Positions 42,123 through 50,808 of a stretch of DNA of 64,000 nucleotides are shown here, piece by piece. Origin of the DNA: Actinomycetota bacterium (lineage in GTDB: Bacteria > Actinomycetota > Thermoleophilia > Gaiellales > Gaiellaceae). The notes under the pieces are model-generated. The model did not search any database and was not told the origin of the DNA. It worked only from the letters and a program-made list of their open reading frames with translations. Location of the stretch: the NCBI GenBank assembly GCA_013816245.1, contig JACDEU010000001.1:1-64000 (forward strand), given 5' to 3'. Position numbers and translations under genes: made by a program. Each line of letters begins with the position of its first letter. Within the stretch, counting starts at the first letter, position 1.

Positions 42123-43355
42123 ATGCCGTTCTACCAACGCCTTGGTGACGTCCCGCGGAAGCGGCACATCCAGTTCCGTGACAACGGCACGCTCCTGACC
42201 GAGGAGGTCATGGGCATGGAGGGCTTCGTCGGGATGGAGTCGATCCTGTACCACCTCCAGTCGCCCTGCCGCGTGATGAAGATCGGCGACTTCGAAGAGA
42301 TCAAGCGCGACGAGTGGGTGCCGGACGCGCACGCGCACCGGCACTTCAAGACCTACGACATCGATCCGAAGGGCGACGAGATCACGGGCCGGCGCCTGCT
42401 GATGTGGAACAACGACGTCGAGATCTCGCTCGCACGCCCGAAAGAGCAGATGGACTACTTCTTCAGAAACGGCGAAGGCGACGAGGTCGTCTTCGTGCAC
42501 GAGGGCACCGGCATACTCGAGACGATCTTCGGGAACGTGCCGTACAAGGAGGGCGACTACGTCGTGATCCCGCGCGGCACGACGTACCGTTTCCGTCCGG
42601 AAGGCGAGCAGCGCTACGTAGTGTTCGAGACCCCGGGGTTGATCGAGATTCCGAAGCGCTACCGCAACCAGTACGGGCAGATGCTCGAGGGCGCGCCGTA
42701 CTACCACCGCGACATCCATCCACCGGCCGAGCTGAACACTCACCGCGAGAAGGGCGAGTTCCCGGTCAAAGTGCGCGTGCGCGGCGGCTACCAGACGTAC
42801 GTCCTCGACTACCACCCCTTCGACGTCGTCGGTTGGGACGGCTACCTCTATCCATGGACGTTCTCCGTGCACGACTTCGAGCCGATCACTGGACGCATCC
42901 ACCAGCCGCCGCCCTCACATCAGACTTTCCAGGGCCGGAACTTCGTGATCTGCTCGTTCTGTCCGCGCAAGCTCGACTTCGACCCGCTCGCGGTGCCGAT
43001 CCCGTATCACCACTCGAACCTGCAGTCGGAGGAGATGATCTATTACGTCTCCGGCAAGTTCGGCTCGCGCAGGGGCGTCGACGTCGGCTCGATCACGCTG
43101 CATCCCTCAGGCCTGCCACACGGCCCGCAGCCGGGTCTCGCCGAGAAGTCGATCGGCACGCATGAGACGCACGAGCTTGCAGTGATGTGCGACACGTTCT
43201 ATCCCCTGAAGCTGACGAAGTTCGCCAAGGATCTGGACGATGGGAAGTACGCCTACTCCTGGTACGAGAACGCGCAGGACGGGGGAGGCGCAGATGGAGC
43301 CGGCGCAGACGGCGAGGGTGATGCCTCCGGCGCTGGCCTGACGTCGCATTTCTGA
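42123..43355 (+). CDS. hmgA: Homogentisate 1,2-dioxygenase
   Basis: 410 residues. The N-terminal cupin-like part starts PFYQRLGDVPRKRHIQFRD, and the C-terminal part has the iron site in YHHSNLQSEEMIYY (His and Glu) and HPSGLPHGP (His). It opens the homogentisate ring to maleylacetoacetate. The last 25 residues are a Gly/Ala/Asp-rich tail, outside the enzyme fold, ending in GLTSHF. It lies between the SolA-like oxidase and an isochorismatase-like hydrolase in one run of plus-strand genes. Confidence 0.95.
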   Translation: MPFYQRLGDVPRKRHIQFRDNGTLLTEEVMGMEGFVGMESILYHLQSPCRVMKIGDFEEIKRDEWVPDAHAHRHFKTYDIDPKGDEITGRRLLMWNNDVEISLARPKEQMDYFFRNGEGDEVVFVHEGTGILETIFGNVPYKEGDYVVIPRGTTYRFRPEGEQRYVVFETPGLIEIPKRYRNQYGQMLEGAPYYHRDIHPPAELNTHREKGEFPVKVRVRGGYQTYVLDYHPFDVVGWDGYLYPWTFSVHDFEPITGRIHQPPPSHQTFQGRNFVICSFCPRKLDFDPLAVPIPYHHSNLQSEEMIYYVSGKFGSRRGVDVGSITLHPSGLPHGPQPGLAEKSIGTHETHELAVMCDTFYPLKLTKFAKDLDDGKYAYSWYENAQDGGGADGAGADGEGDASGAGLTSHF

Positions 43356-43368
43356 GCAAAGGAGAGAT

Positions 43369-43929
43369 ATGACCACACTCGATAACCGGCCGAACACCGC
43401 GCTCCTCGTCGTCGACGTGCAGAACGGCGTCGTCGAGGGGGCTCCCAAGCGCGACGCGGTCGTAGCGAACGTCGGCAGCCTTGTCGAGAAGGCGCGGCAG
43501 GAAGTGGTTCCCGTCGTCTGGGTTCAGCACTCCGACGAGGGGCTTCCGAAGGGGAGCGACGAGTGGCGGATCGTCGCCGAGTTGATCCCGGACGAAGCCG
43601 AGCCGCTCGTCGAGAAGAACTACGGGGACTCCTTCGAGGACACCACCCTCGAGGACGTGTTGTCGGGCCTCAGGGTCGGGCGACTCGTCGTCGTCGGCGC
43701 GCAGACCGATGCGTGCATCCGCTCGACGCTGCACGGCGCGCTCGCCAGGGGCTACGACGCCACCCTTGTCAGCGACGCCCACACGACGGAGGACCAGACG
43801 CCATGGGGCGCGCCGCCGCCCGAGCAGGTCATCGCGCACACGAACCTCTATTGGACTTACCAGACGGCGCCGGGAAGGACGGCCGGGACGGTCGAGACCA
43901 AAGATGTCGACTTCAACGGCTCGTCGTGA
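43369..43929 (+). CDS. Isochorismatase-like cysteine hydrolase
   Basis: 186 residues with an AAAGGAGAG site before the ATG. The catalytic triad is visible: Asp in LLVVDVQNGV, Lys in LVEKNYGDSF and Cys in GAQTDACIRST. Family members hydrolyse amides or vinyl ethers (nicotinamidase, N-carbamoylsarcosine amidase, isochorismatase). An N-carbamoylsarcosine or amide substrate would suit the SolA-like oxidase nearby, but that is inferred. It is the last gene before the convergent LacI gene, 19 bases away. Confidence 0.87.
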   Translation: MTTLDNRPNTALLVVDVQNGVVEGAPKRDAVVANVGSLVEKARQEVVPVVWVQHSDEGLPKGSDEWRIVAELIPDEAEPLVEKNYGDSFEDTTLEDVLSGLRVGRLVVVGAQTDACIRSTLHGALARGYDATLVSDAHTTEDQTPWGAPPPEQVIAHTNLYWTYQTAPGRTAGTVETKDVDFNGSS

Positions 43930-43948
43930 AGCCGGTGCGACGCGGGTC

Positions 43949-44950
43949 CTAGGTTTGCGGTGGGGCGGTCGACTCGCGCACGCTGAGCCGGGGACGGAAC
44001 GACGAGTCGGGTAGCGGTTTCTGCGGATCGGCGATCAACGTGCGAAGCATGTCGACCGCGACGTCGGCAATCTCTTCGATCGGTTGCTCGACAGTGGTGA
44101 GGCGCGGTGACGTCCACTCGGCGGCGTCGATGCCGTCGAAGCCGACGACCGACAGATCTTCGGGCACCCGCAGTCCCTGTGCGGATGCTTCCTGGAGAAC
44201 GCCGATTGCCATCAGGTCGCTTGAGCAGATCACACCTGTCGGCGTCGAAGCTCCGTTCAGCAGCTTCCGCAGCGCGACGCGGCCTCCCTCGACACTGAAC
44301 TCGCCGTGGCTGACCAGTCCGTCCGGTTCCTCGCCGGCGGCTCGTAATGCACGTTCTCGGCCGGCCGCCTTCTGCTGGGTCGGCAGGTAGAAGCTCGGCC
44401 CGGCGACGTAACCGATGCGTCGGTGGCCGAGGTCGAGCAGGTGCTGCGTGGCGCACTCGCCTGCAAACACCTCGTCGACGCCGACGGAAGGAACGTTCAG
44501 GTTGTTGAGAGCGCCGTTGACGAACACCATCCTGGCGCCTTCGTCGACGAGCCTCGCGTAGTGGTCGTGCTCGCCGCTCATGTTCGTCATCTCGCAGGAG
44601 ATGAAGATCATCCCGTCCACCTGCCGGTCGAGCAGCATGTGGACGTAGTCCACCTCGCGGAAGGCTGCTGCGGTCGTGGAGCAGAGGATCGATGCGAACC
44701 CCGCCTCGGTCGCGCGCCGCTCCATCGCTTGCGCCAGCTCGGGGAAGATCGGATTCTCGAAGTCAGGCAGCAGCAGCCCGATCATTCCGGTAGCCGGCCG
44801 GCGCCCAGGGGGGACGTAGAGCAGCTCGCGCATGGCGCGTTCCACCCGGTCGCGGGTTTCCGAGCGAACACCGTCGAACCCGGTGACCACGCGGGACGCG
44901 GTGGCGACGCTCACCCCGGCCTGCTGTGCGACGTCTCGAAGTGAAGCCAT
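43949..44950 (-). CDS. LacI family transcriptional repressor of the maltodextrin operon
   Basis: 333 residues from ATG 44950, chosen because the LacI HTH begins there (ASLRDVAQQAGVSVATASRVVTG). The hinge helix and periplasmic-binding-protein-like core follow (GMIGLLLPDFENPIFPELAQ; DVLRVPEDLSVVGFDGI-like end). It diverges from the malE-like gene, with the shared 198-base gap carrying promoter-like and operator-like sites. By analogy with MalR/CcpA-type regulators it should release DNA when maltodextrins are present. Confidence 0.88.
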   Translation of the reverse strand: MASLRDVAQQAGVSVATASRVVTGFDGVRSETRDRVERAMRELLYVPPGRRPATGMIGLLLPDFENPIFPELAQAMERRATEAGFASILCSTTAAAFREVDYVHMLLDRQVDGMIFISCEMTNMSGEHDHYARLVDEGARMVFVNGALNNLNVPSVGVDEVFAGECATQHLLDLGHRRIGYVAGPSFYLPTQQKAAGRERALRAAGEEPDGLVSHGEFSVEGGRVALRKLLNGASTPTGVICSSDLMAIGVLQEASAQGLRVPEDLSVVGFDGIDAAEWTSPRLTTVEQPIEEIADVAVDMLRTLIADPQKPLPDSSFRPRLSVRESTAPPQT

Positions 44951-44962
44951 GACTTCTTCGTT

Positions 44963-45087
44963 GTGTAACAGATTTGCAGGACAGCGGCAAGCCAAACCCG
45001 CATGAATAAGCGATAATCGGATCCTTGACTTTCTCCGCTGAGGGTCTTAGGCTTCCAACTGTTTCATGGACGTAAGACGTGTTACAG
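44963..45087. promoter_or_regulatory. Candidate LacI-family operator pair in divergent control region
   Basis: Two near-identical 9-mers, GTGTAACAG at 44963-44971 and GTGTTACAG at 45079-45087, differ only at the central base and bracket the promoter. Each is an imperfect palindrome. LacI-type binding with looping is possible. They are shorter than most LacI operators, so support is modest. Confidence 0.4.
45025..45053 (+). promoter_or_regulatory. Probable sigma-70-type promoter of the maltodextrin operon
   Basis: TTGACT at 45025-45030 and TAGGCT at 45048-45053 are separated by 17 bases, the preferred spacing for actinobacterial housekeeping promoters. They lie about 95 bases before the malE-like start and between the candidate operators. 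Confidence 0.5.
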
Positions 45088-45148
45088 GGCGTCTCTGGAG
45101 GGGTCCGTCGAGGGCTCTCGCGTCTGCATCTCTCTACGGAAGGACTAG

Positions 45149-46411
45149 GTGCACATGCTGAACAAGCAAATGGCGCGGGTCGGCACGGTGCTGTTGGCAG
45201 CCGTGGCCGTCGCGCTTCTCGTCCTCGCCCCGGGCGCCCCGGCCGCGCACAAAGCGGCCGCAGCGACCACGATCAGGATCTGGACCGATCAGGATCGCAA
45301 GGCCGCGGTCGACCGGGTCACGAGTGCCTGGGGAAATTCGAAAGGTGTCGAAGTCGAAGTCGTCGTCAAGCCGTTCGGGAAAATCCGCGACGATCTGAAG
45401 ACGATTCAGGCCGGGCAGGCACCGGATGTCGTCGTCGCGGCCCACGACTGGACCGGCCAGCTCGCGGCTGACGGCCTGGTCGTTCCGATCGTCCCGAATA
45501 AGGCCGTGCTCAAGCTCGTGCCAAAGTACGCACGGGATGCGTTCTCGTACGGCACGGGCGTTGCCCGTCTGTACGGCATGCCGACGACGCTCGAGAACGT
45601 CGGGCTCTTCGTCAACACGAGCCTGGTGAAGGTGCCGAAAACCTGGGCAGCGCTCGAGAAGTCCGCGCTCGCTTTCAAGCGAAAGAGCGCCGACAACCTC
45701 GCCATCGCAGTCCAGCAGGGCGCCGGAGGAGACGCGTACCACATGTACCCGTTCTTCTCGGGGCTCTGTGGCTATGTCTTCGGGAAGACGAAGGGTGGCT
45801 CGCTCAGCCCGTCGAACATCGGGCTCGGGAACAAGGCGTTCCTCAAGAACGCTCCCCTGATCGACAAGTGGAACCGCGAGGGTCTGATCACCTCGAAGGT
45901 CGATTCCAGCACGGCGCAGAACGCGTTCCTCAAGGGACAGGCGGCCTACTGGATCACCGGTCCGTGGAACATCGACACCGTGCGTAAGGCGGGAGTCAAG
46001 TTCCAGATCATCCAGGTCCCGAAGATCAAGTGCCGTGCCGCTCCGTTCCTCGGTGTCAACGGCTTCATGGTCACGAAGTTCGCGGCCTCGCACGGCGTCG
46101 AGAGTGCGGCGAAGGACCTCGTCGCCAGCTACATGGCCGGCGCGAATGCTCAGCAGGATCTGGCAGCAGCGAACGGCCGCTATCCGGCCAACGTTACTGC
46201 GGGTAAGCGCATCACCGATCCGGCGCTCCGCCAGATCGGTCGCGCAAGCACCGGCGGCGTGCCGATGCCGAACATCCCGCAGATGGGCTCCGTCTGGGAT
46301 GAGCTCGGTGGGGCCTGGGTCAAGTCGACGAAGGGGTCCGGCGCGACGCCGGCGAGATCCGCCTTCGCGACGGCCGCTGCAAACATCCGCAAGAAGATCG
46401 CTTCCGGCTGA
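45149..46411 (+). CDS. Maltodextrin ABC transporter substrate-binding protein, MalE-like
   Basis: 420 residues. GTG 45149 and ATG 45155 are both possible; GGAAGGA lies 4 and 10 bases upstream, respectively. An export signal without a lipobox Cys precedes TTIRIWTDQDRKAAVDRVTSA. The family 1 solute-binding pattern follows (IQAGQAPDVVVAAHDWTGQL; GMPTTLENVGLFVNTSLV; AYWITGPWNI). It should capture maltose and dextrins outside the membrane. It is the first gene of the seven-gene operon. Confidence 0.92.
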   Translation: MHMLNKQMARVGTVLLAAVAVALLVLAPGAPAAHKAAAATTIRIWTDQDRKAAVDRVTSAWGNSKGVEVEVVVKPFGKIRDDLKTIQAGQAPDVVVAAHDWTGQLAADGLVVPIVPNKAVLKLVPKYARDAFSYGTGVARLYGMPTTLENVGLFVNTSLVKVPKTWAALEKSALAFKRKSADNLAIAVQQGAGGDAYHMYPFFSGLCGYVFGKTKGGSLSPSNIGLGNKAFLKNAPLIDKWNREGLITSKVDSSTAQNAFLKGQAAYWITGPWNIDTVRKAGVKFQIIQVPKIKCRAAPFLGVNGFMVTKFAASHGVESAAKDLVASYMAGANAQQDLAAANGRYPANVTAGKRITDPALRQIGRASTGGVPMPNIPQMGSVWDELGGAWVKSTKGSGATPARSAFATAAANIRKKIASG

Positions 46412-46425
46412 TTCGTCGGATCCAG

Positions 46426-46460
46426 GCGGTGGGCGTCCGGTTCGACCGGATGCCCACCGC
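46426..46460 (+). terminator. Long hairpin between malE-like and malF-like genes
   Basis: A 16-pair stem with one G-T pair (46426-46441 with 46445-46460, 3-base loop) is followed by TTCTCTT. It lies 14 bases after the stop. Probably a partial terminator or 3' protector that raises binding-protein mRNA over permease mRNA. Confidence 0.65.
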
Positions 46461-46484
46461 TTCTCTTGACCCAGGAGGCGCTCC

Positions 46485-48098
46485 TTGAGCAGGGCCCCAG
46501 TGCCAACTCAGCCTGCTTCGCGATCGACGGCTGCCGCCGTCGGCGCTTTGCCGTCGCGCCTCATCGCGACCTTCTCCGGCCCGGTCGGCTTCGCGCTCAA
46601 GATCGCGCTCCTGTCGATCGTCAACGCCCTCTCCGTCTGGTCGCTCACGACCCTGGCCAGCCGCGACAAGTGGGTGCCGTTCATCGTGCTGGCCCTCGCA
46701 ACCCTCGCGATCGACGGGATCTACCTCATGCGGCGCGCATTTCCCTTGAAGTTCCTCATTCCGGGGACGATCTTCCTCCTCGGCTTCCAGGTGATCCCCG
46801 TGCTCTACACGGTCGAGGTCGCATTCACGAACTACTCCACCGGGCACGTTCTCGAGAAGAACGAGGCCATCACCGGCATCCAGGGTGCTGCGCTGAACCA
46901 GCCCGAGAACGGACGCACGTACTCGATGGCACCGGCTCGTGATGCGAACGGCAAGCTCGTGCTCGTCCTGGTCGACGACGAGGGTGGCAGAGCGTACGTC
47001 GGAACCCCGGACGGGCTCGAGCCGATCCCGAGCTCGGCAATCCGGAGAGATGCAGACGGAGCGATCGTCTCGGCGAAGGGATACCGCCTACTCAAGGGCT
47101 CCGAGCTGTTCGGGCTCGACAAACAGATCACTGCGCTCACCATCCCGACGAGCGGCCAGAAGGCGATCCGGGCGGAAGGGCTCGACACCGCGATCGAGCT
47201 CGAGCCGGTGCTGCGGTACGACCGCGCGCACGATCAGTTCGTGAGGATCAAGGACGGCGTCGTGTTCCGCGACAACGACCGCGGCTCCTTCGTTTCCGCC
47301 GGCGGACAGGAGCTCGAGCCCGGGTGGAAGACCGGAGTCGGCCTGAAGAACTTCAGCCGGATGATCCACAACCCGCTCGTGCGAGGGCCGTTCCTGCGCG
47401 TCTTCGTCTGGACCTTCGTCTTTGCATCCGTGGTGGTGCTCTTGTCCTTCTCGCTGGGGTTGTTTCTGGCGATCACGCTCGACAAGAAAGGCATGGGGTT
47501 GCAGCGCCTCTACCGGTCGTTGCTCGTGATCCCGTACGCAGTGCCGGGATTTCTGTCGCTACTCGTCTGGCAGGGCCTGCTCAACGACGACTTCGGAGTC
47601 GTCAACCGTGGCATCCTCCATGCGCACATCCCCTGGCTGTTCGATCCCAACTGGGCGAAGGTGTCGGTCATCCTCGTGAGCCTCTGGCTCACGTTCCCGT
47701 ACTTCTTCCTCGTGTCCCTCGGTGCGCTGCAGTCGATTCCGAGCGAGCTGACGGAGGCGGCCAAGGTGGACGGGGCCGGCGCCTGGCAGTTGTTCAGGAA
47801 GGTGACGCTGCCCCTCTTGTTGATCGCGGTTGCGCCGCTGATGATTGCGTCGTTCGCATTCAACTTCAACAACTTCAACAACATCTATCTCTTAACCGGA
47901 GGCGGGCCGGCGACGGATCAGCCGATCGCCGGAAGCACCGACATCCTGATCAGCTACACATGGAAGCTCGCGTTCGCGGCCGGTAAGGGCGCCGACTACG
48001 GGCTTGCGAGCGCGGTCGCAATCGTGATCTTCTTCATCGTTGCAGCGATTTCGACCATCGGCTTCGCGCGCACACGCGTTCTGGAGAATGTCGCATGA
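46485..48098 (+). CDS. Maltodextrin ABC transporter permease, MalF-like
   Basis: 537 residues from a TTG start with CAGGAGGCG upstream. As in enteric MalF, a large extracytoplasmic domain (about residues 120-280) sits between an early helix cluster and the permease core, and probably contacts the binding protein. The EAA loop is ELTEAAKVDGAGAWQLFRKVTLPLL. It pairs with the MalG-like permease encoded next with a 4-base overlap. Confidence 0.92.
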   Translation: MSRAPVPTQPASRSTAAAVGALPSRLIATFSGPVGFALKIALLSIVNALSVWSLTTLASRDKWVPFIVLALATLAIDGIYLMRRAFPLKFLIPGTIFLLGFQVIPVLYTVEVAFTNYSTGHVLEKNEAITGIQGAALNQPENGRTYSMAPARDANGKLVLVLVDDEGGRAYVGTPDGLEPIPSSAIRRDADGAIVSAKGYRLLKGSELFGLDKQITALTIPTSGQKAIRAEGLDTAIELEPVLRYDRAHDQFVRIKDGVVFRDNDRGSFVSAGGQELEPGWKTGVGLKNFSRMIHNPLVRGPFLRVFVWTFVFASVVVLLSFSLGLFLAITLDKKGMGLQRLYRSLLVIPYAVPGFLSLLVWQGLLNDDFGVVNRGILHAHIPWLFDPNWAKVSVILVSLWLTFPYFFLVSLGALQSIPSELTEAAKVDGAGAWQLFRKVTLPLLLIAVAPLMIASFAFNFNNFNNIYLLTGGGPATDQPIAGSTDILISYTWKLAFAAGKGADYGLASAVAIVIFFIVAAISTIGFARTRVLENVA

Positions 48099-49039
48099 GC
48101 GTCGTCGAGCGCACCGAGGACGCTGCGATCTCGCGGCCCAAAGCCGTCGCGCGGCGTCTGCGCGGCCCGAAGTGGTTCCTCGAAATGGGCTGGCGGCACG
48201 TCGTCGCGATCTGCGCGTGTCTCTTTGCGCTGTTCCCGATCGCCTATGTCGTCTCCGCCGCGTTCAACGCCGATCAGTCCCTGGGCGGGTCGAGCCTGAT
48301 CCCGCGGCACGTGACGCTCGAGAACTTCCGTGCAATCTTCAGGACGAGCCAACCGGCCGGGAGTGAGTTTCTCCCAGCGCACTACGTGCGCTGGTTTCTG
48401 AATTCGATGCTGATTGCCGGCGCGACGGCGGTAGCGACCGTGATCCTCGGCGCGCTTGCCGCGTATGCATTCAGCCGCTTCCGATTCAAGGGTCGCCGCT
48501 TCGGGATGCTCGCCCTGCTCCTGATCCAGATGTTCCCGCAGTTGCTCGCGGTCGTCGCGATCTACCTGATCGTTCTTCGTGTGGGCGACGTCTTCCCGGT
48601 GATCGGGCTCAACAAGCCGACTGCGCTCATCGTCGTGTATCTGGGCGGCGCCATGGGCGTGAACACCTGGCTGATGAAGGGGTTCTTCGACACGATTCCG
48701 TCGGAGCTCGATGAGTCGGCCCGCGTCGACGGCGCAACCCCCGCGCAGATCTTCTGGGGGATCATCCTCCCGCTCGCGACTCCTGTGTTGGCCGTGATCG
48801 CGCTGATCTCGTTCATCACGACCCTGAACGAGTACGTCATCGCGAGCGTCATCCTTCAGACGACTCAGAAACAGACGTTGCCGCTCGGGCTCTACCAGTA
48901 CATCGACCAGCAGTTCGGAAAGCACTGGGGCCCGTTCGCGGCGGGCGTCCTGCTGGCCGCGATTCCGGCCGCGCTCCTGTTCACGTTCCTGCAGCGCTAC
49001 ATCGTGCAGGGGCTCACCGCGGGTGCAGTCAAGGGATGA
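48095..49039 (+). CDS. Maltodextrin ABC transporter permease, MalG-like
   Basis: 314 residues with six helices. The EAA loop is ELDESARVDGATPAQIFWGIILPLA, and the C-terminus ends in FLQRYIVQGLTAGAVKG, the MalG hallmark that reaches into the MalK dimer interface. It overlaps both neighbours by 4 bases. Confidence 0.93.
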   Translation: MSVVERTEDAAISRPKAVARRLRGPKWFLEMGWRHVVAICACLFALFPIAYVVSAAFNADQSLGGSSLIPRHVTLENFRAIFRTSQPAGSEFLPAHYVRWFLNSMLIAGATAVATVILGALAAYAFSRFRFKGRRFGMLALLLIQMFPQLLAVVAIYLIVLRVGDVFPVIGLNKPTALIVVYLGGAMGVNTWLMKGFFDTIPSELDESARVDGATPAQIFWGIILPLATPVLAVIALISFITTLNEYVIASVILQTTQKQTLPLGLYQYIDQQFGKHWGPFAAGVLLAAIPAALLFTFLQRYIVQGLTAGAVKG

Positions 49040-50808
49040 CCATGGCGGAGCTCGACCTCCACGGCACGCTCCTCCACGAACCGCATCACGACGGGTCCGA
49101 GCTCTACGTCCTCGAACGGCCTGATGCGCTCGGCGGCGAAGCGGTCGTGCGCATCCGGGTGTCGCAGTCAGTGGACGAGATCCTGGTGCGCTACCTCCAG
49201 AACGGCGAGCCGCGCAGCGCCGTTGCCGAGCACGATGGAGACGGTTGGTGGGTGGCGCGGTTCCCGGTCACGAACCCCGACGTCCGCTATCGCTGGCTGC
49301 TGTCGGGCGGGGAGCTCGGCTACGCGTGGCTCAACGGAACCGGGCTCGTCACCCACGACATTCCCGACTCGGACGACTTCGTCATGTCCGTGGATCCCGG
49401 CGGCCCGGGCTGGCATGCCGAATCCGTCGTCTACGAGATTTTTCCGGACCGCTTCGCGAACAGTGGGCTCGACGTCGAGCCGCCGGAGTGGGCGATCCCG
49501 CGCGACTGGGACGAGCTGCCGATCGGGCGTGGGCCCGAGACGGCCTTCGAATGGTTCGGCGGAGACCTCCGGGGCATCGAGCAGCACCTCGACCACATCG
49601 AGCAGCTCGGCGCGAACGTCATCTATCTCACACCGATTTTCCCGGCTGGCAGCACGCACCGATACGACTCGACCACGTTTGACCAAATCGACCCGCTCCT
49701 CGGCGGCAACGAAGCGCTCGAGTCGCTCGTGCGCGCCGCACATGCGCGAGGGATGCGCGTGGTCTCCGACCTCACGACGAATCACACCGGCGACAAGCAC
49801 GAGTGGTTCCTCGGCGGCAATCGGGACCTGTACCTCTTCGACGCGAACGGAGACTACGAGTCCTGGTGGGGCATCAAATCGCTTCCGAAGCTGAACTGGC
49901 TCTCGAGCGACCTGCGCGCACGCATTCAGGACGTGGCCCGGAAGTGGCTGCAGGAGCCGTACGGCCTGGACGGCTGGCGCGTGGACGTCGCCAACATGAG
50001 CGGTCGGACCGGGGCGACCGACGTCAACGCCGACGTCGCGCCGACGCTCCGTGAGGTCCTCGACGACGGTTCCGTCCTGGTTGCCGAGAATTTTCACGAC
50101 TACAGGGCCGACTTCCGCGGCTGGCACGGCGCGATGAACTACGCGGGCTTTTCGAAGCCGGTCTGGGGCTGGCTGCGCCGCGACGGAGTCGACTACGTCG
50201 GCATGCCGGTGCCGATGCCATTGTTTCGTGGGGACCAGGTGGTCGCGACCATGCGCGCGTTCAGAGCCGGGGTCCCGTGGCAGTTCTCGCTTCACTCGTG
50301 GGCGCTCCTCGACAGTCACGACTCGCCGCGCTTCCGCACACTTGCAGGCTCGCGCGAGCGTCAGCTCGTCGGGGTGGGCCTGCAGATGACCACGCCGGGT
50401 GTGCCGATGGTGTTTGCCGGGGACGAGCTCGGCCTCGAAGGAGAGTGGGGCGAGGACGCAAGGCGCACCATGCCCTGGGACCGGCCCGAGACCTGGGACG
50501 CCGAACTGCACGACGAGTATCGCCGGCTGATCGCCCTACGGCAGTCGAGCGGGGCGCTCGCGCGTGGCGGCATGCGCTTCGCCTACGTCGACGACGACGT
50601 CATTGCGTACCTGCGGGAGACGCGTGACGAGCGGCTCCTGTGCCTGGCCAGCCGCGGCGACCACGAGGCGGTTCGGCTTTCCCTTGCCGCACTCGAAGCC
50701 GACGAGCTGGAGACGCTGCACGGGGTCGACGCGGTCATCGAATCCGCTGACGCGGTTCTGCCGGCAACGGGCCCTTCATTTCACGTCTGGAGGCTGACGA
50801 GTGGCTGA
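49036..50808 (+). CDS. Cytoplasmic GH13 alpha-glucosidase/neopullulanase-type enzyme
   Basis: 590 residues with no signal peptide. An N-terminal beta domain (about 1-125) precedes a GH13 barrel. The four conserved regions are DLTTNH, GLDGWRVDVAN (nucleophile Asp), VLVAENF (acid/base Glu) and LLDSHDSPR. This domain order fits cyclomaltodextrinase/neopullulanase or MalZ-type enzymes that split imported dextrins. Placement between malG and the ATPase gene, with 4- and 8-base overlaps, supports that role. ATG 49042 is an alternative start. Confidence 0.9.
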   Translation: MTMAELDLHGTLLHEPHHDGSELYVLERPDALGGEAVVRIRVSQSVDEILVRYLQNGEPRSAVAEHDGDGWWVARFPVTNPDVRYRWLLSGGELGYAWLNGTGLVTHDIPDSDDFVMSVDPGGPGWHAESVVYEIFPDRFANSGLDVEPPEWAIPRDWDELPIGRGPETAFEWFGGDLRGIEQHLDHIEQLGANVIYLTPIFPAGSTHRYDSTTFDQIDPLLGGNEALESLVRAAHARGMRVVSDLTTNHTGDKHEWFLGGNRDLYLFDANGDYESWWGIKSLPKLNWLSSDLRARIQDVARKWLQEPYGLDGWRVDVANMSGRTGATDVNADVAPTLREVLDDGSVLVAENFHDYRADFRGWHGAMNYAGFSKPVWGWLRRDGVDYVGMPVPMPLFRGDQVVATMRAFRAGVPWQFSLHSWALLDSHDSPRFRTLAGSRERQLVGVGLQMTTPGVPMVFAGDELGLEGEWGEDARRTMPWDRPETWDAELHDEYRRLIALRQSSGALARGGMRFAYVDDDVIAYLRETRDERLLCLASRGDHEAVRLSLAALEADELETLHGVDAVIESADAVLPATGPSFHVWRLTSG

